Positions 10,083 to 19,858 of a stretch of DNA of 64,000 bases are shown here, in pieces; positions within the stretch are counted from its first letter, which is position 1, and every line of letters begins with the position of its first letter. Source of the stretch: Neoceratodus forsteri (taxonomy: Eukaryota; Chordata; Ceratodontiformes; Ceratodontidae); NCBI GenBank assembly GCA_016271365.2, contig JADMNL010000023.1, forward strand, positions 604,100,501-604,164,500. The letters are read 5' to 3'. The notes under the pieces were generated by a model. The model made no database searches. It had not been told where the DNA came from and saw nothing but the letters and a program-made list of their open reading frames with translations. The position numbers and the translations under genes are program-made.

Positions 10083-12290
10083 ATGGATAATTCGTTTTCC
10101 GGCTCCCGGAGGCGCCCAGTTAATTTCTCCAGGAAAGACCCGCACTCCACGTGCGTTTACTGCCTCGACTTGGACCATGATTCGCAAGTTTGCGATTTTT
10201 GCAGTGCCCTTCTGAATAGCGCCTGGAGGATACGTCTGCGGCCCGTTTTGGGCTCGGGCGACCTGAACCTTTTTCCGCGCCGGAAAAATTCTTGGAGACT
10301 CGTCTGGCAGTGTCCGCATCGGCTGTCTCGGCTGAGCAGCTCGATCTTCCTTCCTCCACGGAGGGGGCGGTTCCCAAGTCTGGCCTCCCCTCCTTCTCAG
10401 TCGCGGCGCTTATCCCGCTCTCCTTGAGTTCTCCTCATTCAGCTTCGTTCAAGGAGCTTCGCAGTCCCTTTCCTCTAGGGGAGGGACCTCTGGACCTGCC
10501 TCTGCCCAGGTCAAAGGTTACGAGCTAAGTCCATCGTCGGCGCTGACGGGAGCGGGAGAGTTCCCCCTCCCCTGTCGGCCGACTTTCGACTTCGGTCGAG
10601 GGTGTGGCTCTGGCCGCTGGCTTCACGGTGTCCCCGTCAGGTCAGCCGGCCAGGACTTCCGTCGACGACGTCGAGTCTCTCGACCTGTCATCTGGGCTGT
10701 CCTCTGCAGGAGCCGCCATCCCTTCGCCGGTTTCCCCGGTGGAGGCAGAGGTTTTGCCTGTTCCTTCGGGGCATCAGGCCTCTGTCTCTTTGTCCGAGCC
10801 GAGGGAAGAGCGGGCACCCCCTGCTCCTTCCCAGGCCCACCCTCGGTTCCCAGAGGATTGGGGTCTCAGTCTCGGTCCTCTTCTCGGTCAAGCCGCTCCC
10901 GCCAATTTTGGCGATCTCGGTCAGGGCACCGAGTTAAGTGGCATTACCGATCTTCCTCGTCTCCCTCCTCTGATGAGGAGTGGCTTCGGTGCAGATGGCG
11001 CCGACGTTACGAGAGTTCATGTGCAGCAGGTATTGTCCGAGAATCAATCGGCTCAATTCATTCCCGTCCAGCGAAAGCAGCTGCCGCTGATCGGCGACAC
11101 ACCGCTCGCTGCAGTCGAGGTGCCCACTCCAGGGCCGGTTGTTCGTCCGAATCTGGCTGCCCCACTGTCTTCAGTGGAACCTCGGTCTATTCCCCTCACT
11201 CCTGCCCCCCGGCGGACAAAGAGTGACTCAGGCCTGAGGCAGCTCTTTGCAGACCCTTCGAGTCAGAACTCGACCCTCCATGTTCCCCAGTCGGGAGGGA
11301 CCGAGGTCCTCTCGGGCAGCTTCGGGCGACAGCCCATTGTCCTTTATGGGTCTGCTTCAGCTCATCTCGAATTCATCGGGATGCAGCTTGAACCCAGTCA
11401 AGCGGGCCTCTTATCCCCTGGCGGAGATTCTAGACGAGGGTTCACCCTCGAGGTCTTCCGGTTGCCGAGGCCATTGTCAGCCCGGCCTTGGGCTTGACAG
11501 CGGCCTGCTTCCTGTCCTCGCCCTCGGCCAGGATGGCCAGGAAATACTCTGTCCCTATCGTTCTTTGCCGGTTTCTCGGGCACCCCTTGGCTGAGGGGCT
11601 AGTTACCGATAATGTTTTCCAGTGTTCTGGGAATGCTCGGGATGTGGATAGGCCCCCCGACAGAGTCTAAAAGGATGGACTACGTCGGGCGTAAGGTTTA
11701 CGCTGCGTCCTCCCTAGGCCTCTGACAGGCCAGCTCGGCCGCACTGATGGCACATTTCTCCCACGCCCTTTTGGGCTCCCTGAGCAGTGCTCCCTCATCT
11801 CCGGCCGACCTGCAGACCCACGGTCCAGCGGGTGCGGGACCAGAGTAGAGCGGTGGCGAGCAGCAGCTCAGACTGCTCTGAACTAGGTGATTCCTGTGCC
11901 AGGTTGTGGCGGTCGCAGTGGCATACACTGCAGGCGTGGCTGAGGTTATCCTCTTTCCTTGAGCCCAGCACTGGTTGGCGGATATCCCCTCTCTCGGGCC
12001 GCTCTACCCGCCCTGGAGTGGAGAGACACCTCCAGGGGACCGAGAGTCCCTATGCCACTCCGGACTCTGTCACCCCGCCTGGAGGGACAAGGGCCGCTGG
12101 CAACCTTTGCGTAAGCCCCTTTGCCCCTCGACCCCCGCGGCTCGACTGGCCCATCAACTCCAGCATGAGGGCCAGCAGGCTTGCGCTGGGCGTCCTGACT
12201 CCAAGCCAGCGTCTTCCTCTAAAAGGAAGCAGGGAGGTAAAGGCCCAGGAGCTCCCTTGGCCAATCCCTCCTCTAAGCCTGCTCAGTGAC
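10083..12290 (+). pseudogene. DIRS-B1 gag-like ORF, broken
   Basis: It starts MDNSFSGSRRRPVN at 10083. It has the Cys/His cluster HSTCVYCLDLDHDSQVCDFC (about 10146-10205). After frameshifts it continues as a long Pro/Ser-rich stretch (10604-11497, for example FTVSPSGQPARTSVDD, PLAAVEVPTPGPVVRP) parallel to 25392-26564 of DIRS-B2. The later part includes PLSFMGLLQLISNSSG (about 11336) and, in another frame, the Q/R-rich C-terminus near 12150-12290. No enzyme domain is present; the assignment rests on position and similarity to the B2 copy. Confidence 0.6.
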
Positions 12291-12529
12291 GGGCTGAGGG
12301 GCGCTGTCCCCGGCCCCGTCACCCCTACCCGGGTTCACCCGTGGGAAGACTGCTCCGCCCCTCTCCCACCTGGTCCTTTTACCTGGACCTCGGGGTGTCG
12401 GAGGTGCTAAGGGAAGGTCCTGCCTCGGGATTGTGAGCAGGCACCACCTTTTCGAGCCGTTGTCCCATGGGGGCCTTGGGGTCCGCAACCTCGTTGTCGG
12501 CCCGCTGAGCCGACTTGCCTGGCCCTCTA

Positions 12530-15090
12530 AATAGAGATGATCAGGAAGGTTGCGGATCCTCCTTCAGACCCTGGGTTCCTGTCCAGGTATCCTGGTCCCA
12601 AACGGACGGGGGCTTGCGCCCCATTCTTTAGCCACACGTCGGTATGGTCTCTCTGTCTCAGATATCCCATCCTCAGAACGAGGCGTGTGACTCTTCCCTG
12701 ATCCTCCAGGACGTACTTGCACCTCGTTCCGTCCGTTTCTTGTGAGACTCCTCCGTTTCTTTAGCGGGGGATCTCGTTACAAGTTCCAGGCCAGGCCCTT
12801 CGGTCTCTGCTCAGCAGCGCTCCTGCGACACTGAGCGGTCCGGGCGTAACCCCACCTGGTTGGCAGCCTGACTGCAACCCTTCCAGGTGGAAGAGGCACG
12901 GTCCACAGTTCTGGCCCTCTAGGTCGCTCTCAGACTGGTCTCCTTTTACTGGAGACACATTGGAACTCGTGTCTTAGTGGGTGATCCTTCTTTGGGACGA
13001 GGCTCGACTCTTGAGTCCGAGCTCGGCTCCTGGCGGACAGGGCTGAGGTTCTTCCTCCCTTACCTAGTCAGGTCTGACTGGGCAGTTGCGCCCTGACCGG
13101 GACCTCCTGCACCCCCTGGGCCCCGCGGCGGCCTTCTTTAGCATGGTCTGTTTGGACCCGTTGGTTCATGAGCCCCCTTGGGGGGGCTGGCTGGCCAGCC
13201 AGCGGTCACAGTGCTGCGTTCCTTCGGACCAGTCCGTGACAACAGCCCAGGGGTTAGGGAACGCTCTCCTTCAGACCGCTCCAGCTCTTTGCCGGAGAAC
13301 ATCCTGTTCGTCCACTCCGAGTCGACGGTCTTCTCCGACCGATGCTTCTCGGATGGGTGGGGGTGCCCATCAAGGGGAATACAGAGTGCTCCGCCTCTGG
13401 TCCTCTTGGGAGTCCCGATGTCTTTCCTACGTGCTGGAGCTCCAGGCTGTCCGCTTAGCCTGCACTGCTCGCTCCGTTTGTGCGGGGTCTAGTGGTTTAA
13501 GTCCAGGCGGACAACACCACGACCATGTGCTACCTATCCCGCTAGGTTCGGACGAACCCCTTGCCCCTGCGTAAGGAGGTTCTCCGCATTGGGTCCTTCA
13601 CGCAGCCGGGAGGCTGTTTCCCAGTCATTCGATGGCAGGAGCCTCCAGCACCCTGGCTGATGCCCTAAGCCGGACATAGGCTGCGCCTCATGAGTGGCTT
13701 TTCCTGCCAGAGGTAGCACAGGATCTTCTCCCTCCCAGTCACGCCTCGAGCGGTCCTTTTTCCCTCCAGGGAGAACATGAGGCTGAGACTGTCTCATGCC
13801 CGCCCCCTCAGCAAGGTTTGCTGTAGGGGATGCCGTCGAGGCCGCGGACCCCGGGCCTCTTCTACGCCTCTCCCCCATTTCCGTTGACCCACGGGCAAGG
13901 CGAGGAGGGACTAGGCGCAGGCGATGCTGGTAGCCCCAGACTGGCTTGCCAGCTCTGGTATCCAGCTCTCCTCAGTTTCAGCCCCAGGCTCCCGAGGCGG
14001 CTTCCGCCCGCCCGGTCCTGATCTGTTTTCAGGGGAAGGTATTCCATCTGGACCTTCAATCCCTGCACCTGAAGGCCTGGTCCCTGTGTGGCTAGGGGCC
14101 AGGCCTTGGGTCCTCCGGCAAGGTCCTCGACGTTTTCGAGGCATTCTGCCAGGAGTCGACCTATCATGCTCGCCTTCAAATGGAAGAGTTCTCCATTTGG
14201 TGTTGGGATAGGGCCTGGTCCCCTCTCCCGTTCCTCGTCGAGCATTCCAGACCATCTAGGTCCATTCTTTATTGAACAAGGGCTTCAGTCGGCGACCCTC
14301 ACGGTGCTTCTGTTGGTCACCCCTGTCTTCCTGGCGGGCGGAGGCAGTCGGTGGCACAGAAAAGGTGGTCTGGCGCTTTCCTAGGCCTCGATCACACCTC
14401 CCTCTGGGGAGAGTATCCCCATTTCTGTGGGATCTTTGCTGGTATGGGCTTAGCTCACGGGCAAGCCGTTAGAATCTTTGCACAGGTGTGAGTTCCCCAC
14501 CTGTTGTGGAAGAACACCTTCTTGGGGCTTCCACGTCAACCAGAAGGATGGGGGAGTTCCAGGCGCTCCTTTGAATCTCCCTATTTGGTCTTCCACAGGG
14601 ACAAGGTTGTCCTGCGCCCCACCCGAAGTTCCTTCTGTAGGCGGTGGTGGAGCCTCTTTCCCTACCGGGTATTGTCTCTGCCAGGGTTCAACCCCATTCA
14701 CGCCTTGGAGGCCGTGTATAGGATCCATTGGGACCCTATTTAACGCTCGCCTTCCCAGGAAGCGTAGGGCTGAAGTTTGGGAGAGGTTCGCCAGCTGTTT
14801 GTCAACTACACTGAAGCCGCACCTGGCAGACCTGCAGCCAAGCGGACGACGAGCGAGTGGGTCACCTCCTGCATAGGTCGGCGGGCATGGAGCCTCCCAG
14901 AGGGGATAAGTGCTCATTTTACCCGCCCTTCCGCTGCATCGGTGGCTGCTTCCGAGGATACTCCTGTCCAGGATATCCGCAGGGCTACCTGGAAGCAGGC
15001 ATATACTAATTTCCCCTTCCACATCGACCTTGGGTCACGCCGGGATGTTGGTCGGGGCCTCGGTTCTCCAGTCTTCTTACCTAAGTAGGG
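12530..15090 (+). pseudogene. DIRS-B1 pol and recombinase remnants
   Basis: Homologous in order to B2 27800-30510 but riddled with indels. The RT active-site region near 12843-12875 has lost codons (…CPYLDD region reduced to 'ccccacctggttggcagcc'). RNase H remnants lie near 13340-13530, including VQADNTTTMCYLSR. The linker remnant VAPDWLASSGIQ lies near 13929. Recombinase remnants run from about 14145 (YHARLQMEEFSIWC) to 15088, with VRQLFVNYTEAAPGRPAAKR (about 14784-14843) and a C-terminus SPVFLPK. No continuous frame survives. Confidence 0.65.
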
Positions 15091-15131
15091 GGTGTGCGCC
15101 TTGCCTCCCTCCTCCCGGAGAACTGCTAGGA

Positions 15132-15236
15132 GTCTGCCAATAAGTGTGGATGAACAACATATCCATGTCCCTAGAAATACAGGTTACTCACCTGTAACAG
15201 GAGTTCTAGGAATGGTATATGTTGTTCATCCACACG
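15132..15236 (+). repeat. DIRS-B1 internal complementary region
   Basis: The first half (…gtgtggatgaacaacatatccatgtccctagaa) is the reverse complement of the left end at 9823-9865. The second half (acaggttactcacctgtaac…) is the reverse complement of the right end at 15395-15453. This is the template-jump region that lets DIRS replication restore both ends. Confidence 0.85.
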
Positions 15237-16580
15237 ACCCACCCGACCTCCCCGGCTTCGACGCACAGCCTGGCTTCCAGCGGGCTAGATCTGGCGTCTT
15301 GGGGCGGAGCCGAGAGTTTTACCACCCGGGTGGGTGGGAGGAGCCAGCTTGAAGACCTTCCGGCAAGATTTAAAGCGGCAAGGAACCTGCCAATAAGTGT
15401 GGATGAACAACATATACCATTCCTAGAACTCCTGTTACAGGTGAGTAACCTGTGTATATATCAAAACCCAAATTCAAAATGGTAACTCTGGGAATAATCC
15501 GTTCCTCTTTAAGGCCAAGAAATTGGCTAGCATCACTGGACCTCAAGGATGCCTACTTCCATATCCCTGTAAGATGCTCCCACAGAAAATACCTCCGGTT
15601 CGAGTTGCCTTTTGGCCACTATCAGTTAAAGGCCATGCCTTTTGGCCTAACATCATCTCCGGGGTGTTCACAAAGTGCCTTGCAGTAGTGGTGGCTTACC
15701 TCAGAAGACAGGGTATCACCATTTTTCCATATCTGGACAACTGGCTCCTAGTAGGGCAGTCATCAGACCAGGTCAGCTCTGCAAACCACTCAGGACTTGC
15801 TCAGTTCTCTGGGGTTTCTTCTCAATCTGCCAAAATCTGTCTTCGAACCAGTACAGCTTCTCGCCTTCATAGGGGTGGAATTGGATTCTGTCCAAGCAAA
15901 AGCCGTCCTTCCTCTGCCAAGGGTGAAGGCCTTAGTAGACCTAGCTTCCTCCTTTCGGCCTCAGGTTTCTCTTCCAGCGAGAGAGTTCCTCCAACTCTTG
16001 GGCCACATGGCAGCCTTCACTGCAGTGGTTCAGGGAGCCAGATTTCAGATGCGGGCCATTCAGTTCCATCTAAGGTCCTTTTGGTCACAGAGAAGGGGCA
16101 CTCTCTCCAAACTGATTCCAGTGACCCGAACTCTGGTACAAGCTCTCCAGTGGTGGCTGGACCAGGACAGCATCAGAGAAGGAGTTCCATTTCTCCCTCA
16201 AGTTCCATCAGTAGTACTGACTACGGATGCTTCTCTCCTAGGCTGGGGAGCCCACCTGGGAGCCCTAACAGCTCAGGGAATCTGGTCCCCGCAGGAGTCT
16301 CTTCTTCATATCAATCTCCTGGAACTCAGGGCAGTTTTCCTAGCCCTTCAGACCTTCTCAGATTCAGTCAAGGGCAAGGTGGTCCAAATCAGGGCAGACA
16401 GCACTACCACAGTGTGGTACATGAACAAGCAGGGAGGCATTCGGTCCAAGGCCTTGTGCACGGAGGCCGTGAAGATTTGGTCTCTGGCCTATTCCCTTCA
16501 GATTTCCCTGGTGGCTGTTCATCTTCCAGGGAAAGACAATGTGTTAGCAGATGCCCTGAGCATGATTTCACAGGGACATC

Positions 16581-16922
16581 ATGATATGGTCCCTGAATCC
16601 TCACATTCTGAGGATCATTTTCTCCAGGTGGGGCATCCCAGAGATAGATCTATTTGTAGCACCAGACAATCATCAGTTTCCTCTGTTTTGTTGCAGACCT
16701 CCAGTCCTGGGGACAGTTCCCCAGGATGCCCCCATTCTGGACAGGAAGGGCAGGTTTCTGTGTGCCTTCCCTCCTTTCCCTCTCCTGTTCAGAGTTCTGA
16801 TCAAGATAAGAACTCAACCTTGCACAGTGATTTTGGTGGCTCCAGATTGGGCCAGACAGCTCTGGTATCCTCTTCTGTTGTCTTTGGCTATGTCACGTCC
16901 CCTGTGTCTTCCCAGGAGATAA
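16581..16922 (+). pseudogene. DIRS-A pol linker (DAM-like region)
   Basis: Read in a frame shifted from the RNase H, this stretch carries motifs shared by all DIRS copies here: IFSRWGIPEIDLFVAPDNHQ, FPPFPLLFRVL and VILVAPDWARQLWYPLL. It lies between RNase H and recombinase, where DIRS elements carry a region described in the literature as related to DNA adenine methyltransferases. I see the conserved block but cannot confirm methyltransferase motifs. The shift from the 15797-17368 frame is probably an inactivating indel. Confidence 0.6.
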
Positions 16923-16974
16923 AATATTCTCTCTTCCTCCCAGGGGTGGATCTGGTTCCCCAATCTCCAGTCCC

Positions 16975-18041
16975 TCAACCTCAAGGCCTGGCTCTTGAAG
17001 AGTTAGAATATGCAGCACTTAATCTCTCTCAGGGAGTTCTGGATATTCTAAAGGTCTCCAGGAAACCTTCCACTAGAAAAACTTACAATTCCAAATGGAA
17101 GAGGTTCAGTATTTGGTGCTCTCAGAAAGGCATCCTGCCTGATTCTGCAGATTATTCCACAACCTTAGTATATCTGGTTCATCTGAATGGTCTAGGCCTT
17201 AGGCCTGCCACTCTGAAGGTTCATCTAGCAGCTGTCTCTGCGTTCCTCTCAGCAGGGAAGGGCTCTTCCCTGGCATCTCATCCTGTTTTCAGAAAGTTTT
17301 TCAAAGGTCTGCTCCACATTAACCCTCCCTTTAGGGAGCCTACTCCGCCTTGGGATCTTATTGTCTGAATTGCTTAGCTGATGCAGCCACCCTTTGAGTC
17401 TGTGGCTTCGGCCGAATTGAAGTACTTGACCTGGAAAACTGTTTCTGGTAGCTATTACTCCTGCCAGGCGGATTAGTGAATTACAGGCCCTGTCAGTTGA
17501 ACCCGACTTCATATCCTTCCATAGGGATAAAGTGGCTCTAAGAACTAATAGGAAGTTCTTGCCTAAAGTGGTATCGGCTTTCCACCTAAACCAGTCCATA
17601 TCACTCCCTGTGTTTTTCACTGACCATTCTTCTTCAGGGGAAAGAAGATTGCACAGTTTGGATGTTAAAAGGGCTCTTGGCTACTACATAGAGCATACTA
17701 AGTCACATGGAAATGACAGTCTTCAAATGTTTCTCACTTATGGTGAAGCGGGGAAAGGTAAGCCTGCCACTAAAAGATCCATTGCTAGGTGGATTGTTTC
17801 TTGTATACAATTCTGCTATGACAGATTGGGTAGAACACCCACTTCAGGCCTGAGGGCTCACTCCACTAGGGGTACAGCTGCCTCTCTAGTTGCAGTCAGA
17901 GATATTCCCTTGTTAGAGATCTGTAAAGCAGCCTCCTGGAAAACAGTATCTACATTCATCAAGCATTACTCCCTGGACATCCAGGCTAGGAGTGATGCTA
18001 GGTTTGGCACAGCAGTACTGCAGAGCTTGTTCCCAAAGTAG
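16975..18041 (+). pseudogene. DIRS-A tyrosine recombinase, catalytic residues kept
   Basis: The N-terminal core-binding part is SRKPSTRKTYNSKWKRFSIW (about 17059-17118). It is followed by a helix-rich segment ending PTPPWDLIV and a stop near 17366. The catalytic part continues in other frames. The first catalytic Arg is in ITPARRISELQALSV (about 17452-17497). The box II motif is LRAHSTRGTAAS, with His at 17859-17861 and Arg at 17868-17870. The nucleophile Tyr of FIKHY is at 17967-17969. The protein ends VLQSLFPK at 18041. The R-H-R-Y set is therefore present, but the reading frame is broken near 17368-17450. Its role would be to integrate the circular cDNA without an integrase. It is the best-preserved recombinase in the window. 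Confidence 0.85.
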
Positions 18042-18080
18042 GTTCTGCATTCCCTCCTCCATGGGGAACTGCTTGGTAGT

Positions 18081-18183
18081 CTGCATTATGTCTGAATACA
18101 GCAAGACTTCATGTTGTTTTGAAGAAAAAATTACTCACCATAGTAATGTTGTTTCTTCTTATGGAGTCTTGCTGTATTCAGAC
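18081..18183 (+). repeat. DIRS-A internal complementary region
   Basis: 18081-18122 is the reverse complement of the left element end (7379-7420). 18125-18183 is the reverse complement of the right end (18590-18648). The junction falls at the A-run near 18122-18130. It lies just after the recombinase stop, as in DIRS elements. Confidence 0.85.
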
Positions 18184-18464
18184 CTCCCCCCGCTTCCCCT
18201 CTTGGAACCTGTTTTTGGGAAGTGGGCTGGCAGGTACAGTGTTGCACCTCAGGGGTGTACCTTGTACCCTCCCTTTTGGTGGGGTAGCTGTTATGTTTAT
18301 TATTCGTATGTTCATAGCCTAAATTGTCACTACCTTGTTTCTTCTTGGGTTCTCGACTTGAGTCTTTTTGGACCCCAAAACTATTTTTGGCCTTTTGGCT
18401 ATATGTTTCAAACAATTTCCATATTTTAGTGCCTAGTTAGTTAGTTGCTCGTGAGAATTTGACT

Positions 18465-18648
18465 GTTACACTGGGAAGTACCACAGACAGAGGATTGAAA
18501 ACAGAGCTCGAGCTCAACGTTCCATGCTTCTGCATGGAGTTGACTCTTTCCCTCCGGGGCAGTTCAAGTGCTGGGGCTAACTGCGTTATGTCTGAATACA
18601 GCAAGACTCCATTAGAAGAAACAACATTACTATGGTGAGTAATTTTTC
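18465..18648 (+). repeat. DIRS-A right inverted terminal repeat
   Basis: Reverse complement of the left terminal repeat at 7379-7560, with a few substitutions. It ends '…actatggtgagtaatttttc' and is followed directly by PLE sequence. Confidence 0.85.
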
Positions 18649-19858
18649 ACCCCCAATATCTGGGTGTTGGCATAAATTCAATTGGCATGAATTTCAGACC
18701 ACTCAGGTCTGATGCATATTTCTTCAAAAAAAAATGTACCCCAATTTGTGTCCTCCCTTTTGTTTATAATAGACCTTACATGCTCCTGTATTCTTGTTTT
18801 AAAGAGCTAGTGTACTGCCAGGAAACTGCCTGCAATTAATTTTAACGTTCAGATGTAGTCAGCTATCACTTCTTGTATCTCAAGTATTTTTTCTTTTCTG
18901 TTTGCTAATTAGAAGATTTTTCACTTGGCAGTACTGGGATGATGTGTGGAGCAGCACTCTGCTCGGGGGGGGAGGGGGGATGTCAGTTATGTTCTCCCAC
19001 TACATCAACACTGAGACCACACCGACTATAACATCACTAGTAACCAATGAAAACCATTTCTCACTGCCAGGTTTCACTTTCACATGAAGCAGCAGGGACT
19101 GGCTGCCCTGGATACTAGTGATGTCACAGTTTCCTGCATTTGATTGGTAGTTTGTGAGAGTCACTGCTCAGGCTGCAAGGATTTTGGTGCCTCAAGATGT
19201 TTGGTCTCATTTCTGACGATGTAGTGGGAGGAACAAAACTGACCCTTTTTTTTCCCTTCAGACAGAATGCTGCTCCACACATCACCCCAGTACTGCCAGG
19301 TGGAAAAGCTTCTAATTAACAAAGAGAAAGGAAAAAATACTTGAGATAAAAGAAGTGACAGCTGACTGCATCTAAAAATTACTATTAATCCCAAGCAGTA
19401 CACTAGCTCTTTAAGATTTCTAATGGTGCGTCCTATATACAGTGTTTTCCCAGGGCACCAGAGCACGTAGACTACAAACAGGTATCACATGTTGTACATT
19501 CTCTTATGTCGGATGTATGGTTAGGTTTCCCTGGGTGTACCAACTGTTTACCTGTGTTGCTATATTCACAGTTACTACATCTTTTGCACTTGTAACAACT
19601 CCTGGTCATTTTGGTAGCCAATTGAAGTGTTGAATGTTAATACATTTCATAGGTACTGTCTACTATGAACCAGTTTCTTTGAGGTTTCATCCTGTACTAA
19701 AAGTCACCCTAGGATTGGGTCTTATTGCTTCTGCCACAAGGGAGTCCCCGAAAAGGATTAGGCAGTTGTTGTGGATATTACCCACTTTGCCAGACCAGTT
19801 GTTAAATTCAGTAATAAATGTTATTGGTCCTTTTTGAGTTAGGAACATGACAGCAGAG
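18649..19858 (-). mobile_element. Penelope-like element P1, RT-end and endonuclease part
   Basis: On the minus strand, starting near 19850, conceptual translation gives KGPITFITEFNNWSGKVGNI, then PNPRVTFSTG, then a Cys pair region (YKCKRCSNCEY, about 19590). The GIY-YIG endonuclease signature CPGKTLYIGRTIRNLK follows at about 19412-19459. After the MITE at 18799-19414 is removed, the frame continues KTRIQEHVRSIIN and ends near 18649 (RPEWSEIHAN). The same series occurs in P3 at 32300-32722. PLEs pair a reverse transcriptase with such an endonuclease. This copy is truncated upstream, has an in-frame stop near the end, and is split by the MITE and DIRS-A. Confidence 0.8.
18799..19414. mobile_element. 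TTAA-flanked long-inverted-repeat MITE (Kolobok- or piggyBac-like)
   Basis: The outermost sequence reads TTAA-AGAGCTAGTGTACTG on the left and its inverse CAGTACACTAGCTCT-TTAA on the right. The arms extend inward for about 170 bases with good similarity, including 'atctcaagtattttttc', 'taattagaag' and 'gtgtggagcagca'. The centre (about 18985-19250) has no transposase. TTAA on both sides, with an intact PLE reading frame across the junction (…RNLK|TRIQEH), indicates precise insertion at a TTAA site. That is the target used by piggyBac and Kolobok transposons; the AGAG terminus does not fit typical piggyBac ends. Confidence 0.8.

Larger units (their letters stand above)
9823..15453 (+). mobile_element. 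DIRS-B1 retrotransposon, nested in DIRS-A
   Basis: About 5.6 kb. The left end starts 'ttctagggacatgg' and the right end is '…gtgagtaacctgt'. The ICR is at 15132-15236. The right terminal region (about 15240-15453) is the inverse of the left end region (9830-9980), including 'ttaaagcggcaaggaacctg' and the CCACCCGGGTGGGTGGGAGG tract. It interrupts the DIRS-A RT between LNKHF and SKPKFK. The insides are heavily degraded. The terminal and ICR sequences belong to the same family as DIRS-B2 and B3 and differ from DIRS-A, so two DIRS subfamilies were active at different times. Confidence 0.9.
9553..16580 (+). pseudogene. DIRS-A pol: reverse transcriptase and RNase H, split
   Basis: The RT begins with SYFLTPKKPGEWRPILDLRY (9739-9815) and breaks off after LNKHF at 9822, where DIRS-B1 inserted. 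It resumes at 15454 with SKPKFKMVTL, LASLDLKDAYFHIPV (15521-15560) and PFGLTSSPG, then frameshifts. The catalytic box at 15730-15741 reads YLDN rather than YLDD. After another frameshift, the frame from about 15797 carries the RT end and RNase H: TTDASLLGWGAHLG (about 16217-16260), HINLLELRAVFLAL, RADSTTTVWYMNKQGG, LPGKDNVLADALS. At least two frameshifts plus the 5.6 kb insertion make it non-functional. Codon content in the RNase H to recombinase stretch is otherwise well preserved. Confidence 0.85.
7379..18648 (+). mobile_element. DIRS-A retrotransposon (split by DIRS-B1)
   Basis: This is a nearly complete DIRS element of about 5.6 kb once the insertion 9823-15453 is removed. It has inverted terminal repeats (7379-7560 and 18465-18648), a gag-like ORF, pol (RT, RNase H, linker), a tyrosine recombinase, and an internal complementary region at 18081-18183. 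The first half of the ICR is the reverse complement of the left end (…catgaagtcttgctgtatt). The second half is the reverse complement of the right end (…gactccattagaagaaaca). It lies inside PLE P1 (minus strand): the flanks 7378 and 18649 join to match the uninterrupted PLE near 50620-50670. No target duplication is visible, as expected for recombinase-mediated insertion. Confidence 0.9.

Noticed and set aside
10604..11497. 297-codon ORF as a possible host gene
   Set aside because: It is the Pro/Ser-rich middle of DIRS-B1 gag, matched by 25392-26564 in DIRS-B2.
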